Assembly: GCA_947649285.1 (NCBI GenBank)
Contig: CANSRB010000002.1
Location: forward strand, 1-59,200
Source: an uncultured Clostridia bacterium
GTDB taxonomy: Bacteria > Bacillota > Clostridia > Oscillospirales > Ruminococcaceae
Reading direction: 5' to 3'
Length of the DNA stretch: 59,200 bases
Position numbers and translations under genes: made by a program. Shown piece by piece: positions 25,739-35,544 of this stretch. The notes under the pieces were generated by a model. The model ran no database searches, was not told the origin of the DNA, and was given only the letters and a program-made list of their open reading frames with translations. Position 1 is the stretch's first letter. Each line of letters starts with the position of its first letter.

Positions 25739-25924
25739 TTACCAGCTCGCTTTTTTCACGCCTGGGATTTGGCCTTTGTACGCCAGCTCTCTGAAGCAGA
25801 TACGGCAAATGCCGTATTTTCTCAGGTAGGCGTGCGGTCTTCCACAGATTTTGCACCGGTTATAAGCGCGGGTGGAAAACTTAGGCGTCTTCTGCTGTTT
25901 ATTGATCATGGATTTCTTTGCCAT
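25739..25924 (-). CDS. rpsN: 30S ribosomal protein S14, zinc-binding type
   Basis: The 61-residue short form with two C-x2-C pairs (CKIC and CRIC), so zinc-dependent; the zinc-free paralogue is not in the window. It lies in the normal position between rplE and rpsH. Confidence 0.98.
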   Translation of the reverse strand: MAKKSMINKQQKTPKFSTRAYNRCKICGRPHAYLRKYGICRICFRELAYKGQIPGVKKASW

Positions 25925-25940
25925 AGCTTATACCTCCCTC

Positions 25941-26480
25941 TTATTTTGCAAACGGTGCGCCCATCAGGGTCAAAAGCTCGCGGGCTTCTTCGTCTGTTTT
26001 TGCAGTGGTGGTGAAAGTGATGTCCATACCGCGGATTTTGTCGATCTTATCGTAGTCGATTTCCGGGAAGATGAGCTGCTCTTTCACGCCGCAGGAGTAG
26101 TTGCCGCGGCCGTCGAACGAGTTCGGATTGATCCCTCTGAAGTCGCGGACGCGGGGCAGCGCAACATTAAAGAAGCGGTCCAGGAACTCATACATCATAT
26201 CGCCGCGCAGGGTGACCTTTGCGCCGATGTTCATGCCCTCACGGAGCTTAAAGTTTGCAACCGATTTTTTCGCCTTGGTGATAACCGGTTTCTGGCCGGT
26301 GATCTTGCCCAGATCGGAAACGATTGCATCCATCATTTTGGAATTGCTGCCGGCTTCGCCGCAGGCAATATTCACAACGATTTTATTAAGCTTCGGAATC
26401 TGCATGACGCTTTTGTAATTGAATTTCTTCATCAAAGCAGGAGCTACATCTTTCACATAGTACTCTTGTAATCTGGTCAC
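25941..26480 (-). CDS. rplE: 50S ribosomal protein L5
   Basis: Binds 5S rRNA and contacts the P-site tRNA. The 179-residue protein has the signatures [28 protein letters not shown] and [20 protein letters not shown]. Confidence 0.98.
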   Translation of the reverse strand: MTRLQEYYVKDVAPALMKKFNYKSVMQIPKLNKIVVNIACGEAGSNSKMMDAIVSDLGKITGQKPVITKAKKSVANFKLREGMNIGAKVTLRGDMMYEFLDRFFNVALPRVRDFRGINPNSFDGRGNYSCGVKEQLIFPEIDYDKIDKIRGMDITFTTTAKTDEEARELLTLMGAPFAK

Positions 26481-26493
26481 TTATGCTTCCTCC

Positions 26494-26838
26494 TTACTTA
26501 ATTTCTTCGCCGCATTTTTTGCAAACGCGGATCTTTTTGCCGTCTTCTACTTTTACGCCGGTACGGACCGGTTTTTTACATTTCGAGCAGAACACAGCCA
26601 CCTTGCACGCGTAAACCGGAGCCTCGGCTTTGACAATGCCGCCGGTCTCGCCCATTCTTCTGGGTTTTACATGCTTGGAAACCAGGTTGATCCCTTCGAT
26701 AATGACTTTGCCTTCCTTGGGGCTGACCTCCAAAACCTTGCCGGTCTTGCGGGTGCCTTTATCGTCGGAATATTTGTCGTTATATTTACCCGTCATCAGG
26801 CAGACAGTATCGCCTTTTTTAATGTGCAGTTTCTTCAT
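26494..26838 (-). CDS. rplX: 50S ribosomal protein L24
   Basis: Early-assembly KOW-fold protein at the tunnel exit. The 114 residues include KKGDTVCLMTGKYNDK and the GINLVSKHVKPR segment. A C-terminal zinc-ribbon-like CSKC...CKKC pair is retained, an accessory feature not present in all L24. Confidence 0.97.
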   Translation of the reverse strand: MKKLHIKKGDTVCLMTGKYNDKYSDDKGTRKTGKVLEVSPKEGKVIIEGINLVSKHVKPRRMGETGGIVKAEAPVYACKVAVFCSKCKKPVRTGVKVEDGKKIRVCKKCGEEIK

Positions 26839-26853
26839 CAGGCTTGCACCTCC

Positions 26854-27222
26854 TTAAAGGACTTCCGGTGCGAGGGAGAGGATCTTCATGTATTCCTTAT
26901 CACGAAGCTCTCTTGCAACCGGCCCAAAGATACGGGTGCCTCTGGGGTTTTTGTCGTCTCTGATAATTACCGCAGCGTTCTCGTCGAAACGGATATAGGA
27001 GCCGTCCTCACGGCGGAGCCCTTTCGCAGAACGAACGATAACTGCTTTTACTACATCGCCTTTTTTAACCTGGCCGCCGGGTGCAGCTTTCTTCACGGAA
27101 GCCACAACCACATCGCCAATATTCGCGTACCTTTTTCTGGAACCGCCTAACACGCGGATGCACATCAGTTCTTTTGCACCGCTGTTGTCGGCTACCTTCA
27201 GGTAAGTTTGCATCTGGATCAC
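26854..27222 (-). CDS. rplN: 50S ribosomal protein L14
   Basis: Interface protein contacting 16S rRNA. The 122 residues begin [20 protein letters not shown] and end [21 protein letters not shown], matching the family's standard length. Confidence 0.98.
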   Translation of the reverse strand: MIQMQTYLKVADNSGAKELMCIRVLGGSRKRYANIGDVVVASVKKAAPGGQVKKGDVVKAVIVRSAKGLRREDGSYIRFDENAAVIIRDDKNPRGTRIFGPVARELRDKEYMKILSLAPEVL

Positions 27223-27258
27223 AGTGCGTTCCTCCTTTCGGCATTCGGATGAAAGAAA

Positions 27259-27516
27259 TTATTTAGCCTTTTCAATAATTTCGACCACGCGCCAGTGCTT
27301 ATCTTTCGAAAGCGGACGGGTCTCCATCAGCATAACGCGGTCGCCAACGCCGCAAGCATTGTTTTCATCATGGGCTTTAAGCTTGACCGTACGTTTAATA
27401 ATCTTTTTATAAAGCGGATGCTTCACGTTGTCCTTTACAGCGACAACGCAGGTCTTTTCCATTTTATTGGAAACCACGACGCCCACTCTGGTTTTTCTGA
27501 GGTTTCTTTCGCTCAT
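27259..27516 (-). CDS. rpsQ: 30S ribosomal protein S17
   Basis: OB-fold 16S rRNA-binding protein. The 85 residues contain [19 protein letters not shown] and [17 protein letters not shown], which are typical. Gap of 19 bases from rpmC. Confidence 0.98.
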   Translation of the reverse strand: MSERNLRKTRVGVVVSNKMEKTCVVAVKDNVKHPLYKKIIKRTVKLKAHDENNACGVGDRVMLMETRPLSKDKHWRVVEIIEKAK

Positions 27517-27535
27517 CGCTTAAATCCTCCTTCCA

Positions 27536-27739
27536 TTACTGCTGCTCGCCGTTCAGCTCATGCGCACGAACGATAGTTTTAATGCGAGCAATATCTTTTT
27601 TTACTGCGTTAATACGCATTGGGTTCTCCAATTGATTAACGGTCAGCTGGAAGCGAAGATTGAAAAGCTCGGATCTCAGTTCAGCCAATTTATCGTTTAA
27701 CTCAACGATTGACATTTCGCGAAGTTCTTTAGCTTTCAT
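27536..27739 (-). CDS. rpmC: 50S ribosomal protein L29
   Basis: A 67-residue two-helix protein near the tunnel exit and trigger-factor site. It has [20 protein letters not shown] and [13 protein letters not shown]. Its ATG overlaps the rplP stop by one base (TAATG), so the two are translationally coupled. Confidence 0.98.
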   Translation of the reverse strand: MKAKELREMSIVELNDKLAELRSELFNLRFQLTVNQLENPMRINAVKKDIARIKTIVRAHELNGEQQ

Positions 27740-28164
27740 TATTGCTCACCACCTGTCTTTTCCTTGGAAATAAATTTGCATTTAATCGGCAGCTTGTGCA
27801 TAGCAAGGCGCATTGCCTCTCTTGCGAGTTCTTCCGGAACGCCGGCGATTTCGAACATCACGCGGCCCGGTTTTACCACTGCTACCCAGTATTCCGGGGA
27901 ACCTTTACCTTTACCCATGCGGACTTCGGCCGGTTTTTTGGTAATGGGTTTATCCGGGAAAATCTTGATCCAAACCTGGCCGCCACGCTTGATATAACGG
28001 GTCATGGCGATACGGGCTGCCTCGATCTGGTTGGAAGTAATCCATGCGGGCTCGGTTGCCTGCAGGCCGAAATCACCGTAAGTCACGGTGTTGCCGCGGA
28101 GCGCTTTGCCTTTCATGCGGCCTCTGTGTACACGGCGGTACTTAACGCGTTTTGGTAACAGCAT
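27739..28164 (-). CDS. rplP: 50S ribosomal protein L16
   Basis: Sits near the A-site tRNA elbow. The 141 residues have [36 protein letters not shown] and the [15 protein letters not shown] motif. It overlaps rpsC and rpmC by one base each. Confidence 0.98.
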   Translation of the reverse strand: MLLPKRVKYRRVHRGRMKGKALRGNTVTYGDFGLQATEPAWITSNQIEAARIAMTRYIKRGGQVWIKIFPDKPITKKPAEVRMGKGKGSPEYWVAVVKPGRVMFEIAGVPEELAREAMRLAMHKLPIKCKFISKEKTGGEQ

Positions 28165-28883
28165 TATTTACTTCCTCCTTCCTCGCGAGGTCTTCTGGGT
28201 CTTCTCGGAGCCTGTTTTCTTTCCTCCGGCAGCTTGGGGGCTGTCTGGATCTGGCCCTTGAGGACCTCACCCTTATAGATAAATACTTTTACACCCAGCT
28301 TGCCGTAGGTGGTGTCTGCTTCTGCAAAGCCGTAATCGATATCCGCGCGGAGGGTGTGCAGCGGGATAGTACCCTCGTGATAAACCTCTGCGCGAGCAAT
28401 CTCCGCCCCGCCCAAACGGCCGGCACAACGGATCTTGATCCCCTTTGCGCCCAGGCGCATGGTGCGGCCGATCGCCTGTTTCATCGCTCTTCTGAACGAA
28501 ATTCTGCGTTCAAGCTGAGCGCAGACGCTCTCTGCTACGAGCTGCGCGGACAGGTCCGGCTGTCTGACTTCAACAATGTTTACGATCACTGGTTTTTTCA
28601 GCATGGACTCCAGAGTGGAGCGCAGTTTTTCGATCTCGGCGCCGCCTTTGCCGATGACCAGGCCCGGTTTTGCACAGTGGATGTTGATTCTGACGCGTAC
28701 TGCGTCGCGCTCGATTTCCGTGCGCGCAACGCCTGACGCAAACAGACTCTTTTTAATGTACTCACGAACCTTGTAATCTTCGACTAACGTATCGCCGAAA
28801 GTATTTTTATTTGCAAACCAGCGGGAATCCCAATCTTTAATTACGCCCACTCTCAAACCATGTGGGTTTACTTTTTGTCCCAT
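28164..28883 (-). CDS. rpsC: 30S ribosomal protein S3
   Basis: KH-domain protein at the mRNA entry site. The 239 residues include [20 protein letters not shown], the KH loop [13 protein letters not shown] and the C-terminal [19 protein letters not shown], followed by a Pro/Arg-rich tail ([16 protein letters not shown]) somewhat longer than average. Confidence 0.98.
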   Translation of the reverse strand: MGQKVNPHGLRVGVIKDWDSRWFANKNTFGDTLVEDYKVREYIKKSLFASGVARTEIERDAVRVRINIHCAKPGLVIGKGGAEIEKLRSTLESMLKKPVIVNIVEVRQPDLSAQLVAESVCAQLERRISFRRAMKQAIGRTMRLGAKGIKIRCAGRLGGAEIARAEVYHEGTIPLHTLRADIDYGFAEADTTYGKLGVKVFIYKGEVLKGQIQTAPKLPEERKQAPRRPRRPREEGGSK

Positions 28884-28903
28884 AGTTTACCTCCTCTTTC
28901 AGC

Positions 28904-29239
28904 TTATTCCTTATCCTTCAGGACGAGGGTAATGTGTGATGTCCTTTTCAGAACCCGGAACGCACGGCCCTGTGCTCTTGGGCGGATCCGTTTCAGGATC
29001 GGGCCCGGGCTTACGAAACATTCCGCAACATACAGGGATTCTTTATCCATGTTGTGGTTGTTTTCCGCATTGGCAATGGCCGACTTCAGAAGTTTTTCAA
29101 GGATCTCGCTTGCAGCCTTCGGCGTGTGTTTCAAAATTGCGATCGCTTTATCGGCCGGCTGGTTGCGGATCAGGTCCAAAACAATCTGAACTTTGCGCGG
29201 CGCGATGCGTGCATATCTCAGGTGAGCTTTTGCTTCCAT
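28904..29239 (-). CDS. rplV: 50S ribosomal protein L22
   Basis: Lines the exit tunnel with a long beta hairpin, the site of macrolide-resistance changes. The 111 residues include [19 protein letters not shown] and [20 protein letters not shown]. Confidence 0.98.
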   Translation of the reverse strand: MEAKAHLRYARIAPRKVQIVLDLIRNQPADKAIAILKHTPKAASEILEKLLKSAIANAENNHNMDKESLYVAECFVSPGPILKRIRPRAQGRAFRVLKRTSHITLVLKDKE

Positions 29240-29259
29240 TTAAAAATCCTCCTTCCGGC

Positions 29260-29541
29260 CTATTTTCCGTTATTCGATGTTTTCGAGCCGGCATGACCGC
29301 GGAAGGTTCTGGTCGGCGCAAACTCACCGAGCTTGTGGCCTACCATATCCTCCGTTACATAAACCGGGACATGCTTGCGGCCGTCGTGTACCGCGAATGT
29401 ATGACCAACGAAGTCAGGGAAAATGGTAGAAGAACGGCTCCAGGTTTTCAGCACTTTCTTCTCGCCTGCTTCGTTCATCTCTCTTACTCTTTTTAAGAGG
29501 ACCGGCTGAACGTAAGGTCCTTTTTTAATGCTTCTGCCCAT
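29260..29541 (-). CDS. rpsS: 30S ribosomal protein S19
   Basis: Head protein interacting with S13. The 93 residues show [18 protein letters not shown] and [18 protein letters not shown], which are standard. Confidence 0.98.
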   Translation of the reverse strand: MGRSIKKGPYVQPVLLKRVREMNEAGEKKVLKTWSRSSTIFPDFVGHTFAVHDGRKHVPVYVTEDMVGHKLGEFAPTRTFRGHAGSKTSNNGK

Positions 29542-29565
29542 TAGTCATCTGCCTCCTTTCAAAGA

Positions 29566-30399
29566 TTACTTGTCGTTTCTGCGTTTCACAATAAATTTAT
29601 CGGAGCGATGATGTTTCTTGCGGGTCTTATAGCCCAAAGCAGGTTTGCCCCACGGGGTAACCGGGCCCGGACGTCCGACCGGGGATTTGCCTTCGCCGCC
29701 GCCGTGCGGGTGGTCGTTCGGGTTCATAACCGAGCCGCGCACCGTCGGGCGCCATCCCATGTGGCGTTTTCTGCCGGCTTTACCGACCGAAACGTTCTCA
29801 TGATCCACGTTGCCAACCTGGCCGATCGTAGCCATGCAGCCAACCGGCACGTTCCGCAGCTCGCCGGAAGGCAGACGGATCAGCGCGTAAGCGCCCTCTT
29901 TTGCCATCAGCTGAGCCATATTGCCGGCCGAGCGGACCAGCTGCGCGCCTTTGCCCGGGTACAGCTCCACGTTATGGATGACGGTACCAACCGGGATTGC
30001 GCTCAGCGGCAGTGCGTTGCCGGGCTTGATGTCGGCGTTCGGGCCTGCGGTGATTACATCGCCGGCCTTCAGTCCGTCCGGAGCCAAGATATAGCTCTTC
30101 ACGCCGTCTTCGTACTGGATCAGTGCGATGTGAGCGGAACGGTTCGGGTCGTATTCGAGTGTCTGCACGGTAGCCGGCATATCGAATTTGTTTCTCTTGA
30201 AGTCAATCACACGGTATTTCGTGCGGTTGCCGCCCCCTCTGTGGCGGACGGTGATTCTGCCGTAGCTGTTGCGGCCGGATTTCTTCTTCATCGGTTCCAG
30301 CAGGGAACGTTCCGGAGCAACTTTAGACAGGCCGCTGTAATCGGTGACGGTCATGGAACGTCTGGAAGCGGTCGTCGGTTTATATGACTTGATCGCCAT
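29566..30399 (-). CDS. rplB: 50S ribosomal protein L2
   Basis: Universal protein near the peptidyl transferase centre. The 277 residues match the usual length, with [34 protein letters not shown] and the [15 protein letters not shown] active-centre segment carrying the conserved histidine. The ATG at 30399 is preferred to a GTG three codons upstream because the AAGGAG site lies ten bases before it. The 84-base gap to rplW contains small hairpins. Confidence 0.98.
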   Translation of the reverse strand: MAIKSYKPTTASRRSMTVTDYSGLSKVAPERSLLEPMKKKSGRNSYGRITVRHRGGGNRTKYRVIDFKRNKFDMPATVQTLEYDPNRSAHIALIQYEDGVKSYILAPDGLKAGDVITAGPNADIKPGNALPLSAIPVGTVIHNVELYPGKGAQLVRSAGNMAQLMAKEGAYALIRLPSGELRNVPVGCMATIGQVGNVDHENVSVGKAGRKRHMGWRPTVRGSVMNPNDHPHGGGEGKSPVGRPGPVTPWGKPALGYKTRKKHHRSDKFIVKRRNDK

Positions 30400-30483
30400 A
30401 TTTTTCACTCTCCTTATTTCGGTTTAGCGAGCGGTTTTCCCGCTCATACATCACCTGGCATCAGGCGCGGATCAGATCCGGGC

Positions 30484-30780
30484 TTATACCATACCCTCGA
30501 AGAACTCAATCGACTTGGAGTCTTCTTTCAAAGTGACGATAGCTTTTTTCCAATCGGAAGTATAGCCTTCGCTTCTGCCCTGGCGGGTCAGATGGCCCTT
30601 CACACGCATGGTGTTGACTTTGGCCACTTTTACGCCGAACAGCTCTTCAATCGCGGAAGCGATCTCGATCTTATTGGCAGCGTCGCTTACTTTGAAGGTG
30701 TATTTTTTCAGAGCGATGCCTTCCATCGACTTCTCGGTGATGATGGGCTTAATGATAATATCCTGAGCTGTTCTTACCAT
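30484..30780 (-). CDS. rplW: 50S ribosomal protein L23
   Basis: Docking site for trigger factor and SRP at the exit tunnel. The 98 residues have DIIIKPIITEKSM and NKIEIASAIEELFGVKVAKV. The ATG overlaps the rplD stop codon by one base (TAATG). Confidence 0.98.
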   Translation of the reverse strand: MVRTAQDIIIKPIITEKSMEGIALKKYTFKVSDAANKIEIASAIEELFGVKVAKVNTMRVKGHLTRQGRSEGYTSDWKKAIVTLKEDSKSIEFFEGMV

Positions 30781-31403
30781 TATGCGTACACCTCCTCAAT
30801 CTTTTTAACGGCTTCCACAACCACGATGAATTTGTCGCAGTTCAGGATGTCGTATACATTCAGGGTGTTGACCAGCGCGGTCTTAACCCCCTCGATATTG
30901 TTTGCGCTTTTAATGACCTTCTGGTTGACCTCCGGCATGACGATGAGCGCCTTGCCCTCTGCGCCGAGCGCCTTGAGCATATCGGCAACCGCTTTGGTCT
31001 TGTAGCCCTCCAGCTCGATCTTGTCGAGGACAATCATATCCTTTGCGGCAACCTTGCTGGAAAGAGCGGATTTCAGCGCCAGTCTCTTGACCTTTTTATT
31101 CAAGGAGTAGCTGTAATCCCGCGGCTTCGGGCCCAGAGCGATACCGCCGTGAGTCCACTGCGGAGCGCGGATCGAGCCCTGTCTTGCATGGCCGGTCCCT
31201 TTTTGACGCCAAGGCTTACGGCCGCCGCCGCGGACCTCGGTGCGGGTCAGGGTGGACTGGGTGCCCTGGCGCTGGTTGGCCAGGTAGTTCACGACTGCCG
31301 CGTGCATAACCGCCTCGTTCGGTTCGATGCCGAACACTTCGTTCGAGATGTTCATTTTCTTGACTTCGTTGCCAGCCATATCAAACACTTGAATTCTAGA
31401 CAT
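30780..31403 (-). CDS. rplD: 50S ribosomal protein L4
   Basis: Tunnel protein and, in some bacteria, the autogenous regulator of the S10 operon. The 207 residues contain the long loop RGGGRKPWRQKGTGHARQGS that reaches the tunnel constriction. Confidence 0.98.
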   Translation of the reverse strand: MSRIQVFDMAGNEVKKMNISNEVFGIEPNEAVMHAAVVNYLANQRQGTQSTLTRTEVRGGGRKPWRQKGTGHARQGSIRAPQWTHGGIALGPKPRDYSYSLNKKVKRLALKSALSSKVAAKDMIVLDKIELEGYKTKAVADMLKALGAEGKALIVMPEVNQKVIKSANNIEGVKTALVNTLNVYDILNCDKFIVVVEAVKKIEEVYA

Positions 31404-31418
31404 GTTGCTTCCTCCTTC

Positions 31419-32054
31419 CTACGCTTTTTTCACGCTGTTGCGGATCACAACGGTTCCGCCCTTCGGGCCGGGAACTGCGCCTTTGACCGCAATCAGGTTA
31501 TTTTCTGCGTCTACTTTTGCAATCACCAGGTTCTGAACGGTGACGCGCTCGCTGCCCATGTGGCCCGGCATCCCTTTGCCCTTGAAGATACGGGACGGGG
31601 TGGAGCAGGCGCCCATAGAACCGGCATGACGGTGGACAGGGCCGGTACCGTGGGTTTCCTTCAGTCTTGCGTTGTTGAAGCGCTTGATGGTACCCTGGAA
31701 GCCTTTACCCTTGCTGGTGCCGGTTACATCGACGATCTCGCCGTCTGCGAAAACGTCTGCCTTCAGGATATCGCCGACGTTTGCATCGTCTACGTTTTCC
31801 ATCCGGAACTCTTTGAGCACGCGCTTTGCCGCAACGTCGCCTTTGGCGAAATGGCCCTGCATCGGTTTGTTGACCTTTGCCGGCTTCAAATCGCCGAAGC
31901 CAACCTGGAGCGCATTGTAGCCGTCGTTTTCAACGGTCTTTTTCTGAACGATAACGCAAGGGCCAGCCTCGATTACCGTAACCGGGATGACTTTGCCCTT
32001 CTCGTCGAAAATCTGCGTCATGCCGATTTTCTTGCCAATGATTCCTTTTTTCAT
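31419..32054 (-). CDS. rplC: 50S ribosomal protein L3
   Basis: Early-assembly protein whose finger approaches the peptidyl transferase centre. The 211 residues have [19 protein letters not shown] at the start and [20 protein letters not shown] in the extended loop. Gap of 72 bases from rpsJ. Confidence 0.98.
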   Translation of the reverse strand: MKKGIIGKKIGMTQIFDEKGKVIPVTVIEAGPCVIVQKKTVENDGYNALQVGFGDLKPAKVNKPMQGHFAKGDVAAKRVLKEFRMENVDDANVGDILKADVFADGEIVDVTGTSKGKGFQGTIKRFNNARLKETHGTGPVHRHAGSMGACSTPSRIFKGKGMPGHMGSERVTVQNLVIAKVDAENNLIAVKGAVPGPKGGTVVIRNSVKKA

Positions 32055-32126
32055 GATGAAGTTCTCCTCCTATTAGGTTATTGGTTGACTCTTTGGCCAA
32101 CGTGACCTGTTCGCGCGAACCGAAAT

Positions 32127-32438
32127 TTACAGTTTGATTTCGATATCTACGCCAGCAGGAAGTTCCAGACCCTGAAGCGCTTCCACCGTTTTCTGGGACG
32201 GTCTGAGCACATCAATAAGCCTTTTGTGAGTTCTCATCTCAAACTGCTCGCGGCTGTCTTTGTACTTATGGACAGCACGGAGAATCGTTACGATTTCCTT
32301 TTCGGTCGGCAGCGGAATCGGGCCGGAAACCCGTGCGCCGGTACGTTTTGCCGTTTCAACGATCTTAGCTGCTGCCGCGTCGATCAGCGTTGCATCGTAA
32401 CTCTTCAATCTGATTCTGATTTTCTCTTTGACTGCCAC
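32127..32438 (-). CDS. rpsJ: 30S ribosomal protein S10
   Basis: First gene of the superoperon. S10 is also the NusE transcription-antitermination factor. The 103 residues from [19 protein letters not shown] match the family's standard N-terminus. GTG at 32438 is chosen because AGGAGG lies eight bases upstream; the in-frame ATG two codons earlier is only two bases from that site. The frame is open further upstream but has no other good site. Confidence 0.96.
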   Translation of the reverse strand: MAVKEKIRIRLKSYDATLIDAAAAKIVETAKRTGARVSGPIPLPTEKEIVTILRAVHKYKDSREQFEMRTHKRLIDVLRPSQKTVEALQGLELPAGVDIEIKL

Positions 32439-32764
32439 TGTCATCGCCTCCTGAAATAATTTCTTTTCTGTTTGTGGGGGACTAGACGTATTATTCATCA
32501 CACGCACCCGTGCGTTTCATGCCTTTGGGCATAAAAACACCGAAAAAACTTCGCAGTTTTTCCGGGTAGGGTTCTCAATCATAACTTCAAACGCAATCAC
32601 ATCTGCATCATGGACAGAGCTTGCCCACTGCAGGGATATTGCTGTTACGTTTTTGTTTTGAATCAATAGTCGCCCGGTTTAAAATCGGACATACTCCACG
32701 GAAAAACCCGCCTTTTAGGGCGGCAACCTCCCGCTTCATCGCATATCTGTTGCAGTCTTGCCTT
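32439..32764 (-). promoter_or_regulatory. S10 operon leader with terminator-like hairpins
   Basis: The transcribed leader of roughly 330 bases contains a GC stem followed by five T residues (CCCGCC/GGGCGG, 32707-32723, T run 32702-32706 in plus coordinates). It also has a second hairpin with T-rich arms (32540-32565) and a CGCAC/GTGCG stem just before the gene. The first is built like an intrinsic terminator shortly after the promoter, so attenuation of the superoperon is plausible. I do not recognise a known leader motif. Confidence 0.45.
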
Positions 32765-32796
32765 ATTATATTACACGATCCCCCCCAAAAAAGCAA
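32765..32796 (-). promoter_or_regulatory. Probable promoter of the S10-spc-alpha superoperon
   Basis: On the minus strand, TTGCTT (32791-32796) is followed after 17 bases by TAATAT (32768-32773), overlapping a TATAAT three bases further on. The spacer has a run of seven G. It is the only good candidate upstream of rpsJ. Confidence 0.5.
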
Positions 32797-32853
32797 GGGC
32801 CTTTTCGGAAAAGATCGAAAATTTTCTCCCTGGATTTTATACAGAATGCACAA

Positions 32854-32896
32854 AGATAGGCAGAGAGGATGGATTTTCCATCCTCTCTGCCTATCT
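32854..32896 (-). terminator. Long hairpin after the DUF2207 gene
   Basis: A perfect 20-base stem with a three-base loop. The T run on the minus strand is short, but position after the DUF2207 gene and upstream of the superoperon promoter suggests a terminator or insulator. Confidence 0.7.
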
Positions 32897-32942
32897 CAAG
32901 CGATTCAATGCTTTTCAAAGTGTCTCCGCAGGGAAACGGCCC

Positions 32943-34862
32943 CTACCAGCTTCCCCCTCCGCCTCCGGAGAAGCCTCCGCCGGAGAAACCGCCGCCGCCC
33001 GAGGACGACCCGAAACGTCCGCCGCTTCCTTTGGTTTCCGGAGGCGGGACAGCCAAGGTCTGGCTCATCTGGTTCATACAGCTGCGGAACACCAGATAGT
33101 TGAAATAGCCCCGGGTGCCATAAGAAGTCTGATACCAGTCCGGCGGCTCCACCGCCAATTCCTCCAGACGCCTGCACCAGACATCCGAAACATCCAGCAC
33201 ATAGGCAAACGGAAGGATTTCATAAAAGCTTTCCGGATGTTCCTCAGCCAACTGCTCCAAGCGTTCCTTCTCCGCGTAAAGGATAAATTCCCGCAGGCCC
33301 AGCAGTTCGCCCATCCATTGGGCACACTGCTCGGTACGGCGCGGCATCACACAGCAGAGTACCCCGCAAACCACCGCCCCGGCGATCCCCAGCAACGGAA
33401 TCCCCCAGGCGCCGGTATCCCGCCAGAGCAGGAAAGCCGCCCCGCCCGTTCCGCCCAATCCAGCCAGCAGGCACCCGGCCAGCGCGGCTATGCGGAACGC
33501 CCGGCTTTTTTTATGCCAGCTGAAGGTAATCCCCATCAGCCCGACATAGGCCGGCACCAGCAAAATCAGCCCGACCGCCCCCGCGATCAGAACCCCTGCC
33601 GAGGCCACCGCCAGCCAGCCTCCCAGCAGAAGGCCGACCCCGGCGCAGGCCAAGCCCGCAGCAAAAGCCGCCCAGCTTCCGCCTAAAGATCCTTTGGTAT
33701 ACAGCGCGTTCCCCTTCCTATGGGAAAAGTGCCTGGATAAAAGCTGAAGCGCCAGAGCCAGCCGATGGTAAAACGTCCCTTTTAATTCGGACAGCTTCAC
33801 CTGCTCCCCGTTTTGGAACAGCCCGTCGAACAAGGTCCGTTCATAAGCCGGAGCGGTCCCCGGCAGAGAGGAACGGCGGGTTAAAATCAGATCCGAACCT
33901 TCCTCCTGAATCGTCAGCAGCCCTTTCGAAGCCCAATAGACGATCAGGGAAAGCAGGTCTTTCTGGTTGGCCATCCCGTCAATCACTACACCGGCCTCGG
34001 CGCTGGTCATCCCAGCAGGAGGGGACACCGTCATCACCGGGATGATCCGGGGATCCCGCCCGATTTTCAGGTAAAGGAACAGCATCCCTGCCGGCAGCAG
34101 GATCAGGATCGCCCAGGCCAGCGGGCGCAGGAACAACCCAGGCACCCGCTCGTTTTGGAAGTAGCCTTCCTCGACGACTGCACGGACCGTCAGCCCTTCA
34201 AAAGGGGGAAGCCAGCCGGAGGATTCCCCTGTCCAGACTTTCCCTTCCCGGGTAATTCGAAAATCCGTTTCCCCGGTACTGCCAAAGCCGCCCTGTGTGA
34301 AAGAGAATGCTTCCGCCGGGACTTCTTTGGGCAGGGTCAGGGAAAAACGCGCCTTGGAAATCCCGGTCTGCCACCCCTGAGGGATCAGGTTCAGGTAGAT
34401 CTGATCCATACTGTCCACCCCGTCTTCGCCCGCATCAAAGTCAAAAGAAATCCGGTAGGTCTGTTCCCCGCGGACGGTGGAATCCTCCTCCCCGATCCGC
34501 AGCACCGCATTGCCGTTTTCCCAACTTACCGAACAAGGCCAGCCCTCTACCCGGATGTTGGATATTTTCGCCCGGTACCGCCGGTAAACCGGTTCCCCAT
34601 CCGGCCCGGCTGTTTCCACCTCCCCTTCATAAGGGATGTAGCGGTAAATACCGTGCCGCGCCGTATGGAAATCCACCCGGATGGTTTCCTCCACATGATA
34701 GACATTCTGTTCGGACAAGGTCACATTGACCTCATACAGCTCGGTACTGTAGGCCGTATCCGGTTTCCTCGTTTCCGCCGAAGCCGGCAGCATCCACAGC
34801 CCCGCCAGAATGAACAGCAGAAGCCCGGCAAAAATCCGGGCTGTTTTCCGCTTCTCTTTCAT
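32943..34862 (-). CDS. DUF2207 family membrane protein
   Basis: A 639-residue protein: signal or first membrane helix (about 9-28), an extracellular DUF2207 beta domain (about 38-230), a membrane helix near 245-265, a cytoplasmic part, and two to four further helices around 400-510. It ends in a Gly/Ser-rich tail (GGFSGGGFSGGGGGSW) that is the family hallmark. The function is not established. The family commonly sits next to lemA, as here (20 bases downstream of it), so the two may work as a membrane pair. Confidence 0.9.
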   Translation of the reverse strand: MKEKRKTARIFAGLLLFILAGLWMLPASAETRKPDTAYSTELYEVNVTLSEQNVYHVEETIRVDFHTARHGIYRYIPYEGEVETAGPDGEPVYRRYRAKISNIRVEGWPCSVSWENGNAVLRIGEEDSTVRGEQTYRISFDFDAGEDGVDSMDQIYLNLIPQGWQTGISKARFSLTLPKEVPAEAFSFTQGGFGSTGETDFRITREGKVWTGESSGWLPPFEGLTVRAVVEEGYFQNERVPGLFLRPLAWAILILLPAGMLFLYLKIGRDPRIIPVMTVSPPAGMTSAEAGVVIDGMANQKDLLSLIVYWASKGLLTIQEEGSDLILTRRSSLPGTAPAYERTLFDGLFQNGEQVKLSELKGTFYHRLALALQLLSRHFSHRKGNALYTKGSLGGSWAAFAAGLACAGVGLLLGGWLAVASAGVLIAGAVGLILLVPAYVGLMGITFSWHKKSRAFRIAALAGCLLAGLGGTGGAAFLLWRDTGAWGIPLLGIAGAVVCGVLCCVMPRRTEQCAQWMGELLGLREFILYAEKERLEQLAEEHPESFYEILPFAYVLDVSDVWCRRLEELAVEPPDWYQTSYGTRGYFNYLVFRSCMNQMSQTLAVPPPETKGSGGRFGSSSGGGGFSGGGFSGGGGGSW

Positions 34863-34882
34863 CTCCAGACCTCCCCGCGCCG

Positions 34883-35434
34883 TTAAAACTGCACCTTGAC
34901 ATTTTCACGTTCTTCCGGCGCGCTGACCTCGTAAAGCGGTTTGCGGCTGAAATGGAACAGCCCTGCCAGCAGATTCCCAGGGAAAAGCTCGATTTTGGTA
35001 TTATACTGGTTGACAACCGCGTTATAAAACCGGCGGGAGCGTTCGATTTCCCCCTCCAGCGCCTGAAGCTGACGCTGAAGCTCCAGGAAATTGGTATTCG
35101 CCTGAAGGTTTGGATAGGCTTCCGCAACCGCGAACAGACTGCGCAGCGTTCCCTGGAGGATGTTGTCCTGCGCCAAGCGCTCCTCCGTTGTGGAGGCCGA
35201 TACCGCGCCGTTCCGGGCTGCAATCACCCGCGAAAGGGTTTCCTGCTCGTGCTTGGCGTAGCCCTTCACGGTTTCCACAAAATTCGGGATCAGGTCGTAC
35301 CGTTTTTTCAGGTAAACATCCATCGAAGCAAAAGCCTCTTCCACCTTATTGCGCAGCTTGATAAAGGAGTTATAGCTCCCAGCCAGCCAGATTACCAGAA
35401 TCACAGCGATCCCGAGTGCAATCCACCATCCCAT
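34883..35434 (-). CDS. LemA family protein
   Basis: A 183-residue protein with one N-terminal membrane helix (about 2-22) and a helical domain containing SYNSFIKLRNKVEEAFASMD and KRYDLIPNFVETVKGYAKHE, the LemA signature. The family forms three-helix bundles facing outside, role unresolved. The ATG at 35434 has AAAGGA nine bases upstream; an ATG two codons earlier is too close to it. First gene of the lemA-DUF2207 operon. Confidence 0.93.
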   Translation of the reverse strand: MGWWIALGIAVILVIWLAGSYNSFIKLRNKVEEAFASMDVYLKKRYDLIPNFVETVKGYAKHEQETLSRVIAARNGAVSASTTEERLAQDNILQGTLRSLFAVAEAYPNLQANTNFLELQRQLQALEGEIERSRRFYNAVVNQYNTKIELFPGNLLAGLFHFSRKPLYEVSAPEERENVKVQF

Positions 35435-35544
35435 ATTCATCCATCCTTTCCCAGCCCGGAGTTCTGCTCCGGGGTTTTCTCTATTGATTGATTTCATCGA
35501 ATGCTTTTTCAAATCCAAACCGGAGGCCGCGCCGCCCTGTTTTT

